From contig NZ_BAABJQ010000032.1 in NCBI RefSeq assembly GCF_039543385.1, forward strand, positions 1 to 64,000: DNA of 64,000 nucleotides, in the 5' to 3' direction. The notes below the pieces were generated by a model. It was not told where the DNA came from. It saw only the letters and a program-made list of their open reading frames with translations, and made no database searches. Position 1 is the stretch's first letter; each line of letters starts with the position of its first letter. This stretch comes from Rugosimonospora acidiphila (GTDB lineage: Bacteria > Actinomycetota > Actinomycetes > Mycobacteriales > Micromonosporaceae). Positions 49,718-58,676 of this stretch are shown here, piece after piece. The translations under genes and the position numbers were made by a program.

Positions 49718-52393
49718 TCAATGACCGCCAGGAGTCGGTGGGGTCATGTGTAGCTGACCAATCAGGCTGGTCGCCAGCACCTCCAAGCCGCTGCTGATCC
49801 CGGCGGCAACGATGCCGCCCAGCGCGAGCACGAGCGCCGATGCCCAGACCGCGGTGAAGCGGGCGTTGTAGAGGTCGACGACATACCTCCAGCTGAGCCC
49901 TGTGCGGGCCATGATCACTCGATCGCCAGCGACGAACCCCAGCACGATGGCGAAGGCGAAGACCTGCAGCACCCAGACCCCGTAGCTGCGCCAGTCCGCC
50001 GGCTCGGATTCGATGAAATCGAAGATAAGAGGTGGGGCGACGATGATCGCGGCGAGGCTGATGCTCTTCGTGACGCCGGTGCGGCCCCGCAGCAGCGGGA
50101 AGAAGTACCCGAAGAAAAATCCGAACAGCCCCCACTCCCCGACCGTCCACGCGAGTTCGGACAGGTAGTAGAGCGTGCCGAAGGCACTTGATTCGGGTGA
50201 CTCCGAGCGGACCTGACTCAAATAGATGACCGTCCACGGTAGGCCGACGGCGGCACCGATCCACGCTGCTAGTTTTCCGTGCCGCCATCGATCATCCAGT
50301 ACCTGATCACCGACCGGTTGCTCGTCTGCCGGCAGCGCGCTGATACGGGCCTCCACGTGCCGCCGGCTCTTTTCGACAGTCTCCAACTCGGTATGTGGCG
50401 ACGTGTCCAATGCGGATATCAACGCCAGACGGCGTCGACGTAGCGCGTCACGCTCCTTCGTCACCAGCGCGGCGCGCTCAACGAGCCGACTGCTGAGCCC
50501 GGGGTCGATCACCGGTCCCCCCGGGCGCAGCAGTACACCGGTCAGCGCGGCGCCTGCCAGAACCGTCACCGGTATATACGCCCATCGGTCATCCCAGTAG
50601 AACGTCAGCGCGGCCAGCACCGCGGCGCCCAGCGGGACGATCGACTCCCCGACCTCGGCACTGAAGCAAGCAAGTTGACGCAGACCCACCAGGACAAGTC
50701 CGGTGAGCACGAACCAGTTGAGGTCTGTCAGCCAATCCAAGAAGTTGACCAGTTCAAGCACGCCGACGTCGTGCTGCCGGTCGCCTCCGGGTATCAGCGC
50801 GACGATGTACGGCACGGTGGGTACCACGACCAGGGCGGCCACGACTGACACGGACAGTCGGCTCCGGGCGCCACGCCTGGCCGCGACCGCGGTCAGTGCC
50901 CTGGCCACGAACACCGCATAAGTGCCGACCGCCACGGCTGCGGCCGCAGTGAAGACGGCGACCCGGTCAAGGTTGACATTTGAATAGTCGACGGAGTCGA
51001 GCAGCCGATGTCCGGCGACCGTGGCGTCCAGGACGGCGACCACGCCGGCCGCCAGGCACCATGGGCGCCCGGCGCCCAGCACCCCGGCCAGCACACGTAC
51101 GCACCCCATGACCACTACCGACAGTGCCGCCCACCCGAGCGCGGCCTCCACGGGCCCGAGCGACGATGAGCTGTGGGCCATCATCAGGAACAATGCGACC
51201 GTGGCGAGCTGCGCCAATCCGAACAGCCCGAACGACGTGTAGGCCAGCCAGTCACGGGACCTCGGCGCGTGGTGGATACGCTGGTCCACACCGGCGCGCC
51301 GCCGCGAACCGTCCGACCTGGTCCCGCATGCGACCGCGAGCGGAAGCAGCAGCACGACGGTCAGCACCGCCATGCTCTCAGCTACGCCGCCGTCGTCCGG
51401 CTGCCACCTCCCATGTGACGCCCAGGCCGCGAGGTGACTCTGGAAGAAAGGCCCCACGGCGACCTCGACGTCCAACAAGACGGCGAGCACCGCGCTGGCC
51501 AGGGCGACCCCCGCGCACACCGCGGCGCACCGGACGAGCCGATCTCCGAGCGGCCCGAACCACGGGCGCCCTCGCCTGAGCCACAGCAAAGCCAGGATCG
51601 ATGGCACCGCCGAGAACAGCCGCCACAGGCCGCCCCCCACGACCGGCACTCCGGCGCCACCGACGCGGCGGAGGGAAGACACGACGTTACTGTCGTGCAG
51701 ATGCCTCCACTTCGCGACGACAAGGTCAGCGGACTCGGCCTCGGTGCGGTCGATGGTGGCGGTCGACCCTTGATAGGTCACGGAGTTGGCGGGCGCGGGG
51801 ACGAACACGGACTGGTCGCCGCGCTCGATCACCACCCGGTCGGTGTCGGCGTTGAGGGCTTGCGCGGACGCCACCCGCACGTCAATCTCGGGCAGCATCG
51901 TGTTGTACGGATCGGCGTCGAGGTGGAGATGACCGGTTGACTCGTCAACGCGTATCGCCGTGGGCGCGTGAAACGTCAGTAAGGTCGTAACCCGGTCGTG
52001 GAAGCCCAGTGGGAACTCCCCCACACTCACCGTGCCGAGCAGGTCCTCCACGAACTCGTCCGTGTCGTCGACCCGCTGGCCGGCCTCCGTCGCCTGGTAA
52101 ACCGGATCGGTCAGCGGCAGCCACAGGTCGTAGCTGGCGTAGAGCGTCCCATCCGAGACGTGCAGGTTGAGCTGGCGGCGGATCGGCTGCGCATTGCCCG
52201 CGCCTTCGGCGGCTCTGCCCTGCCAGAATCGCTGAGGGGACCTCCATAGTGGCGAGGCATCGACAGCGCTGTCGAGCGCAGGCCCGACGAGCGTTGTCAT
52301 GACGTCGAGCGCGACGACCGCGACCACGGGGAGGACGACGATCGCCGCGATCCGCTTCCACCACCGTCGGGTAGCACTGCCGCGTGTGCCCAC
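49718..52393 (-). CDS. Large multi-pass membrane protein, possibly DUF6185-like
   Basis: This 891-residue protein has an N-terminal membrane anchor (IAAIVVLPVVAVVALDVMTT), an extracytoplasmic beta-rich region of about 200 residues (LNLHVSDGTLYASYDLWLPL...), then about 14 hydrophobic spans interrupted near 600-660 by a basic cytosolic coiled segment (SRLVERAALVTKERDALRRR). The C-terminal block WTVGEWGLFGFFFGYFFPLL is reminiscent of the Streptomyces DUF6185 proteins, but I hold that loosely. The start is a GTG. No enzymatic motif is visible. A sensor or transporter role is possible. Confidence 0.7.
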   Translation of the reverse strand: MGTRGSATRRWWKRIAAIVVLPVVAVVALDVMTTLVGPALDSAVDASPLWRSPQRFWQGRAAEGAGNAQPIRRQLNLHVSDGTLYASYDLWLPLTDPVYQATEAGQRVDDTDEFVEDLLGTVSVGEFPLGFHDRVTTLLTFHAPTAIRVDESTGHLHLDADPYNTMLPEIDVRVASAQALNADTDRVVIERGDQSVFVPAPANSVTYQGSTATIDRTEAESADLVVAKWRHLHDSNVVSSLRRVGGAGVPVVGGGLWRLFSAVPSILALLWLRRGRPWFGPLGDRLVRCAAVCAGVALASAVLAVLLDVEVAVGPFFQSHLAAWASHGRWQPDDGGVAESMAVLTVVLLLPLAVACGTRSDGSRRRAGVDQRIHHAPRSRDWLAYTSFGLFGLAQLATVALFLMMAHSSSSLGPVEAALGWAALSVVVMGCVRVLAGVLGAGRPWCLAAGVVAVLDATVAGHRLLDSVDYSNVNLDRVAVFTAAAAVAVGTYAVFVARALTAVAARRGARSRLSVSVVAALVVVPTVPYIVALIPGGDRQHDVGVLELVNFLDWLTDLNWFVLTGLVLVGLRQLACFSAEVGESIVPLGAAVLAALTFYWDDRWAYIPVTVLAGAALTGVLLRPGGPVIDPGLSSRLVERAALVTKERDALRRRRLALISALDTSPHTELETVEKSRRHVEARISALPADEQPVGDQVLDDRWRHGKLAAWIGAAVGLPWTVIYLSQVRSESPESSAFGTLYYLSELAWTVGEWGLFGFFFGYFFPLLRGRTGVTKSISLAAIIVAPPLIFDFIESEPADWRSYGVWVLQVFAFAIVLGFVAGDRVIMARTGLSWRYVVDLYNARFTAVWASALVLALGGIVAAGISSGLEVLATSLIGQLHMTPPTPGGH

Positions 52394-52424
52394 ACCAGCT
52401 CCCGAGTCATTGACCGATGCCTAG

Positions 52425-52630
52425 GTGTGCGATCCTGCCAAAAGTGCCTTGGAAGCTGTCCGAGCCGAACGGCTAGAACTCGACCGTCCAGTAGTCCACC
52501 ACACCCGCACATCGTGGCGTTCTACGAACAGCTACGTACAGACTTTTCCGATCACCCGCCATACGATCCGCACTCACCGTGGATGTCGATGCGGCTGGCT
52601 GTGGGTATCGACCACCTCATCATGCACCTG
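52425..52630 (+). pseudogene. Unidentified coding debris next to IS256 fragment
   Basis: A frame from GTG 52425 reads CDPAKSALEAVRAERLELD and, after an apparent shift near 52505, PHIVAFYEQLRTDFSDHPPY then SPWMSMRLAVGIDHLIMHLS in another frame. It looks like genuine protein sequence cut by the transposase fragment. I do not recognise the family. It is divergent from the membrane protein. Confidence 0.3.
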
Positions 52631-52635
52631 AGCTT

Positions 52636-52812
52636 CGGCAGTACCCCGCGATCGTCAAGCTCTGGGAGAACGCCTGGGCGGAGTTCACGCCGTTCCTGGC
52701 TTTCGACGTGGAGATCCGTAAGGTCATCTGCTCCACCAACGCGATCGAGAGCGTCAACGCCCGCACCCGCAGGGCTGTTCGCGCCCGCGGCTTCATGCGG
52801 CGACCGCCGTGA
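52636..52812 (+). mobile_element. IS256 family transposase C-terminal fragment
   Basis: The frame RQYPAIVKLWENAWAEFTPF, LAFDVEIRKVICSTNAIESV and NARTRRAVRARG is the conserved C-terminal third of IS256/mutator transposases. That includes the region with the last catalytic Glu (NAIES). It ends at a TGA after RRPP, earlier than in intact elements, and the N-terminal two thirds are missing. No inverted repeats were found. Confidence 0.85.
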
Positions 52813-53002
52813 GACGCGCGACACATGGCCGCCGCTGACAGCAGCATCGCGGCAGGAATTCGGGCCGCCCATAGAAGAACGCCCAGCACGTCGTAGCAGG
52901 ACAGCGGGTTCGCCTGCCCGTTCGGCATCGCAAGCTTCGCGCCTGCCGGCCCCGGCTCGCCCGAGCCCGGCTCTGCCCGAGGTGTTGACAGCTGCGCAAG
53001 CG

Positions 53003-53022
53003 AAATGGCAACGTTGCCATTT
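53003..53022. promoter_or_regulatory. LacI-type operator, perfect 20-base palindrome, upstream of tandem GH43
   Basis: AAATGGCAACGTTGCCATTT is fully symmetric with a central CG, the form bound by LacI/GalR family repressors. A TTGACA -35-like hexamer lies at 52985-52990, so the operator occupies the spacer and -10 zone. The GH43 start is 36 bases downstream. The LacI gene at 55941-56993 is the natural binder. Confidence 0.8.
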
Positions 53023-53057
53023 GTGATCATGGCAGGACCTCACATAGGAGTGGGCTC

Positions 53058-55811
53058 GTGATGCATGGACGACTATCTATTAATCGTGCGAAGCGAGGCA
53101 GGATCGGCGCCCTCTTGACGGCACTGGCGACGGCCTGTGCACTAGCAGCGGTGCCCGCCACGGCCGAGGCGCACGGCGCACCGAATCCCTACCCGCTCAG
53201 CCTGAATTCGCTGAATGTCCAGAACCCATTCGTGTTCGCCGACCCGAAGACGCGGACGTACTACCTGTACGCGCAGAGCCCTGATCCCTCGAACACCGGC
53301 ATCGTGGTGTACCGGAGCAAGAACCTGAAGTCGTGGTCCGCCCCGGCCACGGCCTACACCGTCCCGAGCGGCGCGTGGAACGCGGACGAGCCCGCGACCG
53401 CGCCTGAGGTTGCGGCGTATCACGGCAAGTATTACCTGTTCACGACGCTGCACAACAGCGGGGACATCATCGAGCACGGCGGCACCTCGAACCGGTTCGT
53501 CGACACGAGCCCCGAGGCGACCATCGTCGCGGTGTCGGACTCGCCAGCGGGCCCGTTCGCCGACGTCAACCCCAAGAGTCCGCCCACCGACCTGTCCCTG
53601 ATGACGATGGACGGCACGCTCTACGTCGACCCCGATGGTGTGCCGTATCTGGTCTACGCCCACGACTGGGTCCAGAAGATCGACGGAACCCTGGAGGCGG
53701 TGCAGCTCGACAGCTCCGACCTGTCCTCCGCGGCCGGAACGCAGTTCTTCCTGTTCAAGGGCTCGGACGCCGCGTTCTACCAGGACCGCAACTTCGGCAG
53801 CGACGACCCGACGTACAACGCCGCCAACACCGACCAGTTGTCGCCATTCAAGGTCTACGACCCGCAGGTCACCAGCCTTCCCGACGGAGGCCTGGTCATG
53901 CTGTGGACCACGCAGAAGCAGGGCCAGTACGTCGAGATGCAGGCCGTCTCGCGGACCGGCAACATCCGGGGACCGTGGGAGCAGGAACAGGCCCTACTGA
54001 CCGGCGACAAGGGCGGGGCGATGTCGTTCGAGACCTTCGACGGCACCCGCATGCTGCTCGCGCAGGACAACATGACCGGCGGCAGCGGCCACATCGAGCT
54101 TTATAACGCAAGCCTGACGGCCACAGGCTTCCAGCTTGACCAGCACCGGGCCGACCTCGACGGTGTCCGGAGCATCTCGCTGCGCGACACGACGCCGCCC
54201 GACATCTACGTGCCATCCACCCGGGTCGTGACGACGAGCTCGGCACGCGCGACCAGCGCCTCGGTGCACTTTGTGGCCTATGCCCGCGATGATCGTGACG
54301 GTTGGGTGCCCGTGACGTACTCGACGCGCCCGGACTCGTCCTTCAAGCTGGGCCGCACGACCGTAACTGTGCACGCGAAGGACTCCGCCGGCAACCGGTC
54401 GTCGGAGTCGTTCGTGGTGCAGGTGCAGCGGCCGTCGTCGTCGACGACCGCTGCGCAGCCCAAGGCGACCGATCCCACGGCGCTGGCGACCAGCTTCCCG
54501 CTCACCATGCCGCAGATGACGCTGCACGACCCGTACATCCTGCCGGATGAGACGAGCCACACCTACTTCCTGTACACGGCAAACAGCTCGAGCACGAGCG
54601 GTGACCCCGCGCACGGGATCATGGCGTACCAGAGCAAGGATCTGATCCACTGGTCGGTCCCGAAGGTCGTTTACACGGTACCGACCAGCCCGGACGCGTG
54701 GAACGACAGTGAGTCGCCGTGGGCGCCCGAGGTGCACCTGTACGACGGGAAGTACTACCTGTTCACCACGCTGCACAACCCGTCGGACATCACCGACCCG
54801 AGCCAGCCCGGACCGGACTCGACCCGGTGGATCGCGACCTACCGCAGGGCCAGCATCCTCGCGGTCGCGGACAGCCCGGTCGGTCCATTCGTCGACATGA
54901 ACGTCAAAGCGCCACTGACGGACCCGACGTTCGACACGCTCGACGGCACGCTCTACGTGGACCCGACCGGCAAGCCGTACCTGGTCTTCGCCAACGAGTG
55001 GCTGCAGAAGCTCGACGGGACCATCGACGCGCTGCCACTGTCGAACGACCTGTCGACCGCGACCGGCGAACCGATCTTCATGTGGAAGTCCTCCGACGCG
55101 CCGTGGTACAAGGACCCGCTCTACGGTGGGCGCTACACCACGGTCACCGACGACAAGCAACTCTCGGCGAAGCAGCTCACCGGTGACGTGACCGACGGCC
55201 CCGAGTTGTACACCACGCCGGACGGCAGCCTCGTATCAATGTGGGCCACCTACCGCGACGACACGTACATCGAGACGCAGGCCATCTCCCGAACGGGCAA
55301 CATCGCCGGACCATGGGAGCAGCTGCCACCGCTCGTCTGGGGTGACAAGGGGCACGGCATGGTGTTCCAGGACTTCAACGGCGACATGCACATGATCATG
55401 CACAACCACATGAGCAGCGGCACCCCACGCGGCGAGATCTACGACATGCAGCTGACCAACGACGGCTTCAAGGTGCTCGCCCACCGCGAAGACCTCGACG
55501 GGGTGGCCGGAGTGGACATCACCGACAACCTGGCTCCGAAGATCTACGTACCGTCGACGCGGGTCGTGAACACGTCTTCGCGTACCGGCGCCGCGGTCTC
55601 GTACTTCGCCGAGGCAACCGATGACCGGGACGGCGCCGTGGCTGTGCAGTACTCGAAGTCACCCGGCTCCCGATTCCCTGTCGGCCGCTCCACGGTGACA
55701 GTCACGGCACGCGACGCGGCCGGGAACGTGTCACACGCCAGCTTCGACGTCGTGGTCAAGCGCACCTCACCAGCGCCCGGCGGTGGAAACGGCCACTCAC
55801 CCGGACGGTAG
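53058..55811 (+). CDS. Secreted tandem GH43-like glycosidase (GH43-HYR-GH43-HYR)
   Basis: The 917-residue protein has a Sec signal peptide (about 1-38). Module 1 (about 50-375) is followed by an HYR-like Ig domain (PPDIYVPSTRVVTTSS..., 378-460), a Ser/Thr linker, module 2 (about 480-825) and a second HYR domain. Module 2 keeps the GH43 residues: D491 in LHDPYIL (base), DGTLYVDPTGKPYLV (modulator Asp) and E647 in NEWLQ. In module 1 the matching positions are N56 (VQNPFVF) and D203 (HDWVQ), so module 1 is probably inactive or a binding module. The start is GTG 53058 or ATG 53061 behind AGGAG. The target is likely an arabinose- or xylose-containing glycan. Confidence 0.85.
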   Translation: MMHGRLSINRAKRGRIGALLTALATACALAAVPATAEAHGAPNPYPLSLNSLNVQNPFVFADPKTRTYYLYAQSPDPSNTGIVVYRSKNLKSWSAPATAYTVPSGAWNADEPATAPEVAAYHGKYYLFTTLHNSGDIIEHGGTSNRFVDTSPEATIVAVSDSPAGPFADVNPKSPPTDLSLMTMDGTLYVDPDGVPYLVYAHDWVQKIDGTLEAVQLDSSDLSSAAGTQFFLFKGSDAAFYQDRNFGSDDPTYNAANTDQLSPFKVYDPQVTSLPDGGLVMLWTTQKQGQYVEMQAVSRTGNIRGPWEQEQALLTGDKGGAMSFETFDGTRMLLAQDNMTGGSGHIELYNASLTATGFQLDQHRADLDGVRSISLRDTTPPDIYVPSTRVVTTSSARATSASVHFVAYARDDRDGWVPVTYSTRPDSSFKLGRTTVTVHAKDSAGNRSSESFVVQVQRPSSSTTAAQPKATDPTALATSFPLTMPQMTLHDPYILPDETSHTYFLYTANSSSTSGDPAHGIMAYQSKDLIHWSVPKVVYTVPTSPDAWNDSESPWAPEVHLYDGKYYLFTTLHNPSDITDPSQPGPDSTRWIATYRRASILAVADSPVGPFVDMNVKAPLTDPTFDTLDGTLYVDPTGKPYLVFANEWLQKLDGTIDALPLSNDLSTATGEPIFMWKSSDAPWYKDPLYGGRYTTVTDDKQLSAKQLTGDVTDGPELYTTPDGSLVSMWATYRDDTYIETQAISRTGNIAGPWEQLPPLVWGDKGHGMVFQDFNGDMHMIMHNHMSSGTPRGEIYDMQLTNDGFKVLAHREDLDGVAGVDITDNLAPKIYVPSTRVVNTSSRTGAAVSYFAEATDDRDGAVAVQYSKSPGSRFPVGRSTVTVTARDAAGNVSHASFDVVVKRTSPAPGGGNGHSPGR

Positions 55812-55833
55812 TGCCGGCAACCATCTCTAGGCA

Positions 55834-55872
55834 GCCAGGGGGTCCCGGGCCGGCAAGCCCGGGACCCCTGGC
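55834..55872. terminator. Strong hairpin between GH43 and LacI genes
   Basis: The arm 55835-55850 (CCAGGGGGTCCCGGGC) pairs with 55857-55871 (GCCCGGGACCCCTGG) with one bulged G and a six-base loop; one further pair extends it. It should terminate both convergent genes. Confidence 0.75.
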
Positions 55873-55940
55873 CCTGCAGAAAACGAGCACCGGGCAATCG
55901 GGCATGACCGGCTCGTGCACGAACGACCTCAGGTCACACC

Positions 55941-56993
55941 TCATGGACGACGGTGCGGGGCGGGACTTGCCGTACTTGATCGGATCACGAGCTGCGCGGG
56001 CACCAGCAGGTGTTCGTCGTCCAGCGATCCCTCGCCCCGGATCTGACGCACAAGCAGGTCCACGAGATTCAGCCCGATCACCGTGAAATCCTGGCGGACG
56101 GTGGTGAGCGCAGGCCGCAAAAAACCCGCGAGCGCGACGTCGTCGAAACCGACGACACTCACGTCACCGGGAACGGCGACGCCCGCGTCGGCGAACGCCG
56201 CCATCAACCCGACGGCCATCTCATCGTTCGCGGCAAACACGGCCGTAACGTCCGGATCGCCGGCGACCTTCCGGCCGACGGCATAGCCCGACTCTGGTGA
56301 CCAGTCACCGCGCAGCACCGGCGGGACCTCACGTCCCGCCGCGCGCAGGGCGTGACGCCACGCCTCGGCGCGTACCCGCGACGAACCGGAGTCGGCCGGC
56401 CCAGCCAGATGGTGCACCGTCCGGTGGCCGAGCACGAGAAGGTGCTCCACCGCGAGTCGTGCGCCACCACGGTGGTCCGTGCTCACGACCGGGTGGTGGC
56501 CGACGAATCGCGAGTCCGACACCACCACGGGCAGGCCCGGCGGCAGTGCCAGCGTGGGCGGGGTGCCGTCCTCAGCCCGGATGATCATGAGCCCATCGAT
56601 CGACTGATGGGTCAGCCGGTGCACGGCCGCACTGACATCCGCCGTCGATGGCGTCTCGACGTCGACGAGGCTGATCGAGTACTGCTCGCGCCCGGCGGCC
56701 TCGACAACCGCCTCGATCGTGCGCGACTCCCCCGTGCGATTCAGCTGATGAGCGATCACACCGATCACGCCGAAGCTGCCGACGCGCAGCGCGCGAGCGG
56801 CGTGGTTCGGCGAGTAGCCGAGTTCCGCCATCGCCGCGAGGACGCGTTCGCGGGTCTCCGGCCGCACCTTGTCCGATCCCCGCGCTACTCGGGAGGCCGT
56901 CTGGGGTGAGACGGCGGCCGCGCGCGCGACCTCGAGCAGGGACGCGCGGGAACGCCGATCTGGGACGCGATCGGTTGGCCCAGTGTTCGCCAT
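55941..56993 (-). CDS. LacI family transcriptional repressor
   Basis: The 350-residue protein has a helix-turn-helix at residues 17-45 (SLLEVARAAAVSPQTASRVA then RGSDKVRPETRERVL), a hinge helix NHAARALRVG, and a periplasmic-binding-protein-like sugar domain (VIGVIAHQLNRTGESRTIEA, TDHRGGARLAVEHLL, FAANDEMAVGLM, VVGFDDVALAGFLRPALTTV). It is convergent with the GH43 gene and, by proximity, should bind the 53003-53022 palindrome and be released by an oligosaccharide. No copy of the palindrome lies before its own gene, so autoregulation is not evident. Confidence 0.94.
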   Translation of the reverse strand: MANTGPTDRVPDRRSRASLLEVARAAAVSPQTASRVARGSDKVRPETRERVLAAMAELGYSPNHAARALRVGSFGVIGVIAHQLNRTGESRTIEAVVEAAGREQYSISLVDVETPSTADVSAAVHRLTHQSIDGLMIIRAEDGTPPTLALPPGLPVVVSDSRFVGHHPVVSTDHRGGARLAVEHLLVLGHRTVHHLAGPADSGSSRVRAEAWRHALRAAGREVPPVLRGDWSPESGYAVGRKVAGDPDVTAVFAANDEMAVGLMAAFADAGVAVPGDVSVVGFDDVALAGFLRPALTTVRQDFTVIGLNLVDLLVRQIRGEGSLDDEHLLVPAQLVIRSSTASPAPHRRP

Positions 56994-57121
56994 GAACTGA
57001 GACTAGCGGGCCTGACTGTCCCAACGCCGGACACCGCCCACCCAGTGCGACCTCGAGAGAAGCTACGCTGTGACAAGTATCCAGGACGTGATCGTGGCGA
57101 CTCGCGGGATACGCCGGGCGA

Positions 57122-57148
57122 GAGACCTTGCCGCTGCGGCAAGGTCTC
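57122..57148. repeat. 27-base near-continuous palindrome beside the IS701-like remnant
   Basis: GAGACCTTGCCGC and its exact complement are separated by one T. It lies directly upstream of the recognisable transposase sequence. It may be a protein-binding site, a terminator or part of the former element. Confidence 0.7.
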
Positions 57149-57149
57149 A

Positions 57150-57604
57150 TCCCCACTCAAGGCGGTGCGGCCCGCGCTGACGCGCTGGCCGCCAGAGCAC
57201 CACTGTCGGCGTGGAAGCGACGTAGCTGCGGGGACGGAGCGAAAGGACCACGCCTGTATGACTGGGCATTGGTCTCGTTGCCAGACACCGGCACCGCCGA
57301 GCACGGACACGCTCGATGGCTGCTGATTCGCCGCAGTATCGGCGATCCAAGTGAGCTGGCGTACTACCTGTGCTACGGCCCCGTCGACACCACCGACGGG
57401 GAACTGATCCGCGTCGCGGGAGCCAGGTGGGCCATCGAATGATGCTTCCCGACCGCGAAGGGCCAGATCGGCCTGGACGAGCATCAGGTGCGCCGCTACG
57501 ACACGTGGTACCGCCACATCACCCTCGCCATGTGGGCGCACGCGCGCTCGGGCCAGCCACTACCAGCGAAGACTCCGAACCTGAAAGTGCGGCTGGAGTA
57601 CTAG
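57150..57604 (+). mobile_element. IS701-like transposase remnant with internal stop
   Basis: The plus-strand frame reads ARADALAARAPLSAWKRRSC, GDGAKGPRLYDWALVSLPD, HARWLLIRRSI, ELAYYLCYGP, ELIRVAGARWAIE, then TGA, then CFPTAKGQIGLDEHQVRRYD and TWYRHITLAMWAHAR. This is the C-terminal half of actinobacterial IS701-type DDE transposases, in which the codon after AIE is normally Glu, so the catalytic region is broken. The N-terminal half is missing. The C-terminus ends at TAG 57602-57604. The 160 bases after it hold nothing I can name. Confidence 0.8.
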
Positions 57605-57768
57605 GCATTTCGTCGGCGGCGTCGTGCCGGTCATGGCGGCCACACCTCGCCGCTCAACCTGGCCACCGCCGTTGATGACCGCGACGTGGATGCCCGCTGG
57701 TTGCGCGGCCGGTACGGATACGCTCTGCCAGATTGCGGTACCTGAGGTCCTCAAGGGGGCCACGACTA

Positions 57769-58458
57769 CTATTCGGCTGGTTCGGACCGAGCCATGACCT
57801 CCAACTTGATGTGAATTGTCAATTCCACCTGCGCGAAATAGTCTGGCTCGACGCTGGCCGCCTCGCGGTAGCCGGCTATGGACGCATCGAGATCGGCGAG
57901 CGCCTCGCGGTAGCAGCCGAGTGTGGCGAGGCTGTCTGCCCGCCACCGTTGGGCGGACGCAAGATATGCACGGTGCTCGTTGTCGGAGGCAGCCAGCGGA
58001 GCCCGGAGCTGGATCGCCTCGGCCCAGGCCTTCACGGCCTCGTCATGCCGGCCGGCCGCGTGAAACGCGATCGCCTGGTCGTGGAGTGACTTGACCAGTT
58101 CCGGCCCATCCGGGGTGATGTCGCGCCAAAGCGAGATCGCCTCAGCACGGGCTGCGATCTCCTCGTCGTGGCGGCGCTGACGGCAAAGGCAGTAGGACAA
58201 CGCCGACAGACTTCCGGCGAGCTGCTTACGGGCCCTCAGGTCCAGAACGCTCAGGCGTCGGCATTCAGCGATCGCAACCTGATAAGCGGCGGTGGCATTC
58301 GGAGAGCGTCCGGCACGTTCCAGCGTCCAGGCGAGATTGAGTGCAGCGACAACGAGCCGCTGACTGTACCGCGAAGACATCCATGCCGCGACGCGTAGCA
58401 GCGCGACCTGAGCCCGCAACTTCATCACCCTCCGAATGGTGCCCGTCATGACCGGCAC
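57769..58458 (-). CDS. Tetratricopeptide-repeat protein, function unknown
   Basis: The 229 residues form mostly helical pairs of about 34-40 residues (LVVAALNLAWTLERAGRSPN, LAGSLSALSYCLCRQRRHDE, SLHDQAIAFHAAGRHDEAVK, SAQRWRADSLATLGCYREAL), i.e. four TPR units. No catalytic or DNA-binding domain accompanies them. Full-length relatives often carry an N-terminal NB-ARC or effector domain, so this may be a detached C-terminal piece. Starts are GTG 58458 or ATG 58449; no strong ribosome site is seen, and the 218 bases upstream are empty. Confidence 0.6.
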   Translation of the reverse strand: MPVMTGTIRRVMKLRAQVALLRVAAWMSSRYSQRLVVAALNLAWTLERAGRSPNATAAYQVAIAECRRLSVLDLRARKQLAGSLSALSYCLCRQRRHDEEIAARAEAISLWRDITPDGPELVKSLHDQAIAFHAAGRHDEAVKAWAEAIQLRAPLAASDNEHRAYLASAQRWRADSLATLGCYREALADLDASIAGYREAASVEPDYFAQVELTIHIKLEVMARSEPAE

Positions 58459-58676
58459 CGGTCAACGAGGAGGCGGACGAGGAGCGACCGGCCTTGACGC
58501 GCCGAAGTCTTGCGGGCCGCTGAGGAAGCCTCGCGGTCAGCGATAGGCCCCCTGAAGAGCTTGGCGATCGAGTTCCCCAGGTGAGTGTCGCGGCGTTGGC
58601 GGACCGTCTGGGTGAGGCCCTCAGCTGCGCCCGCAACCCTGACCGCACCCCAGCACCAGCCGTGCGCCGAACCCGA

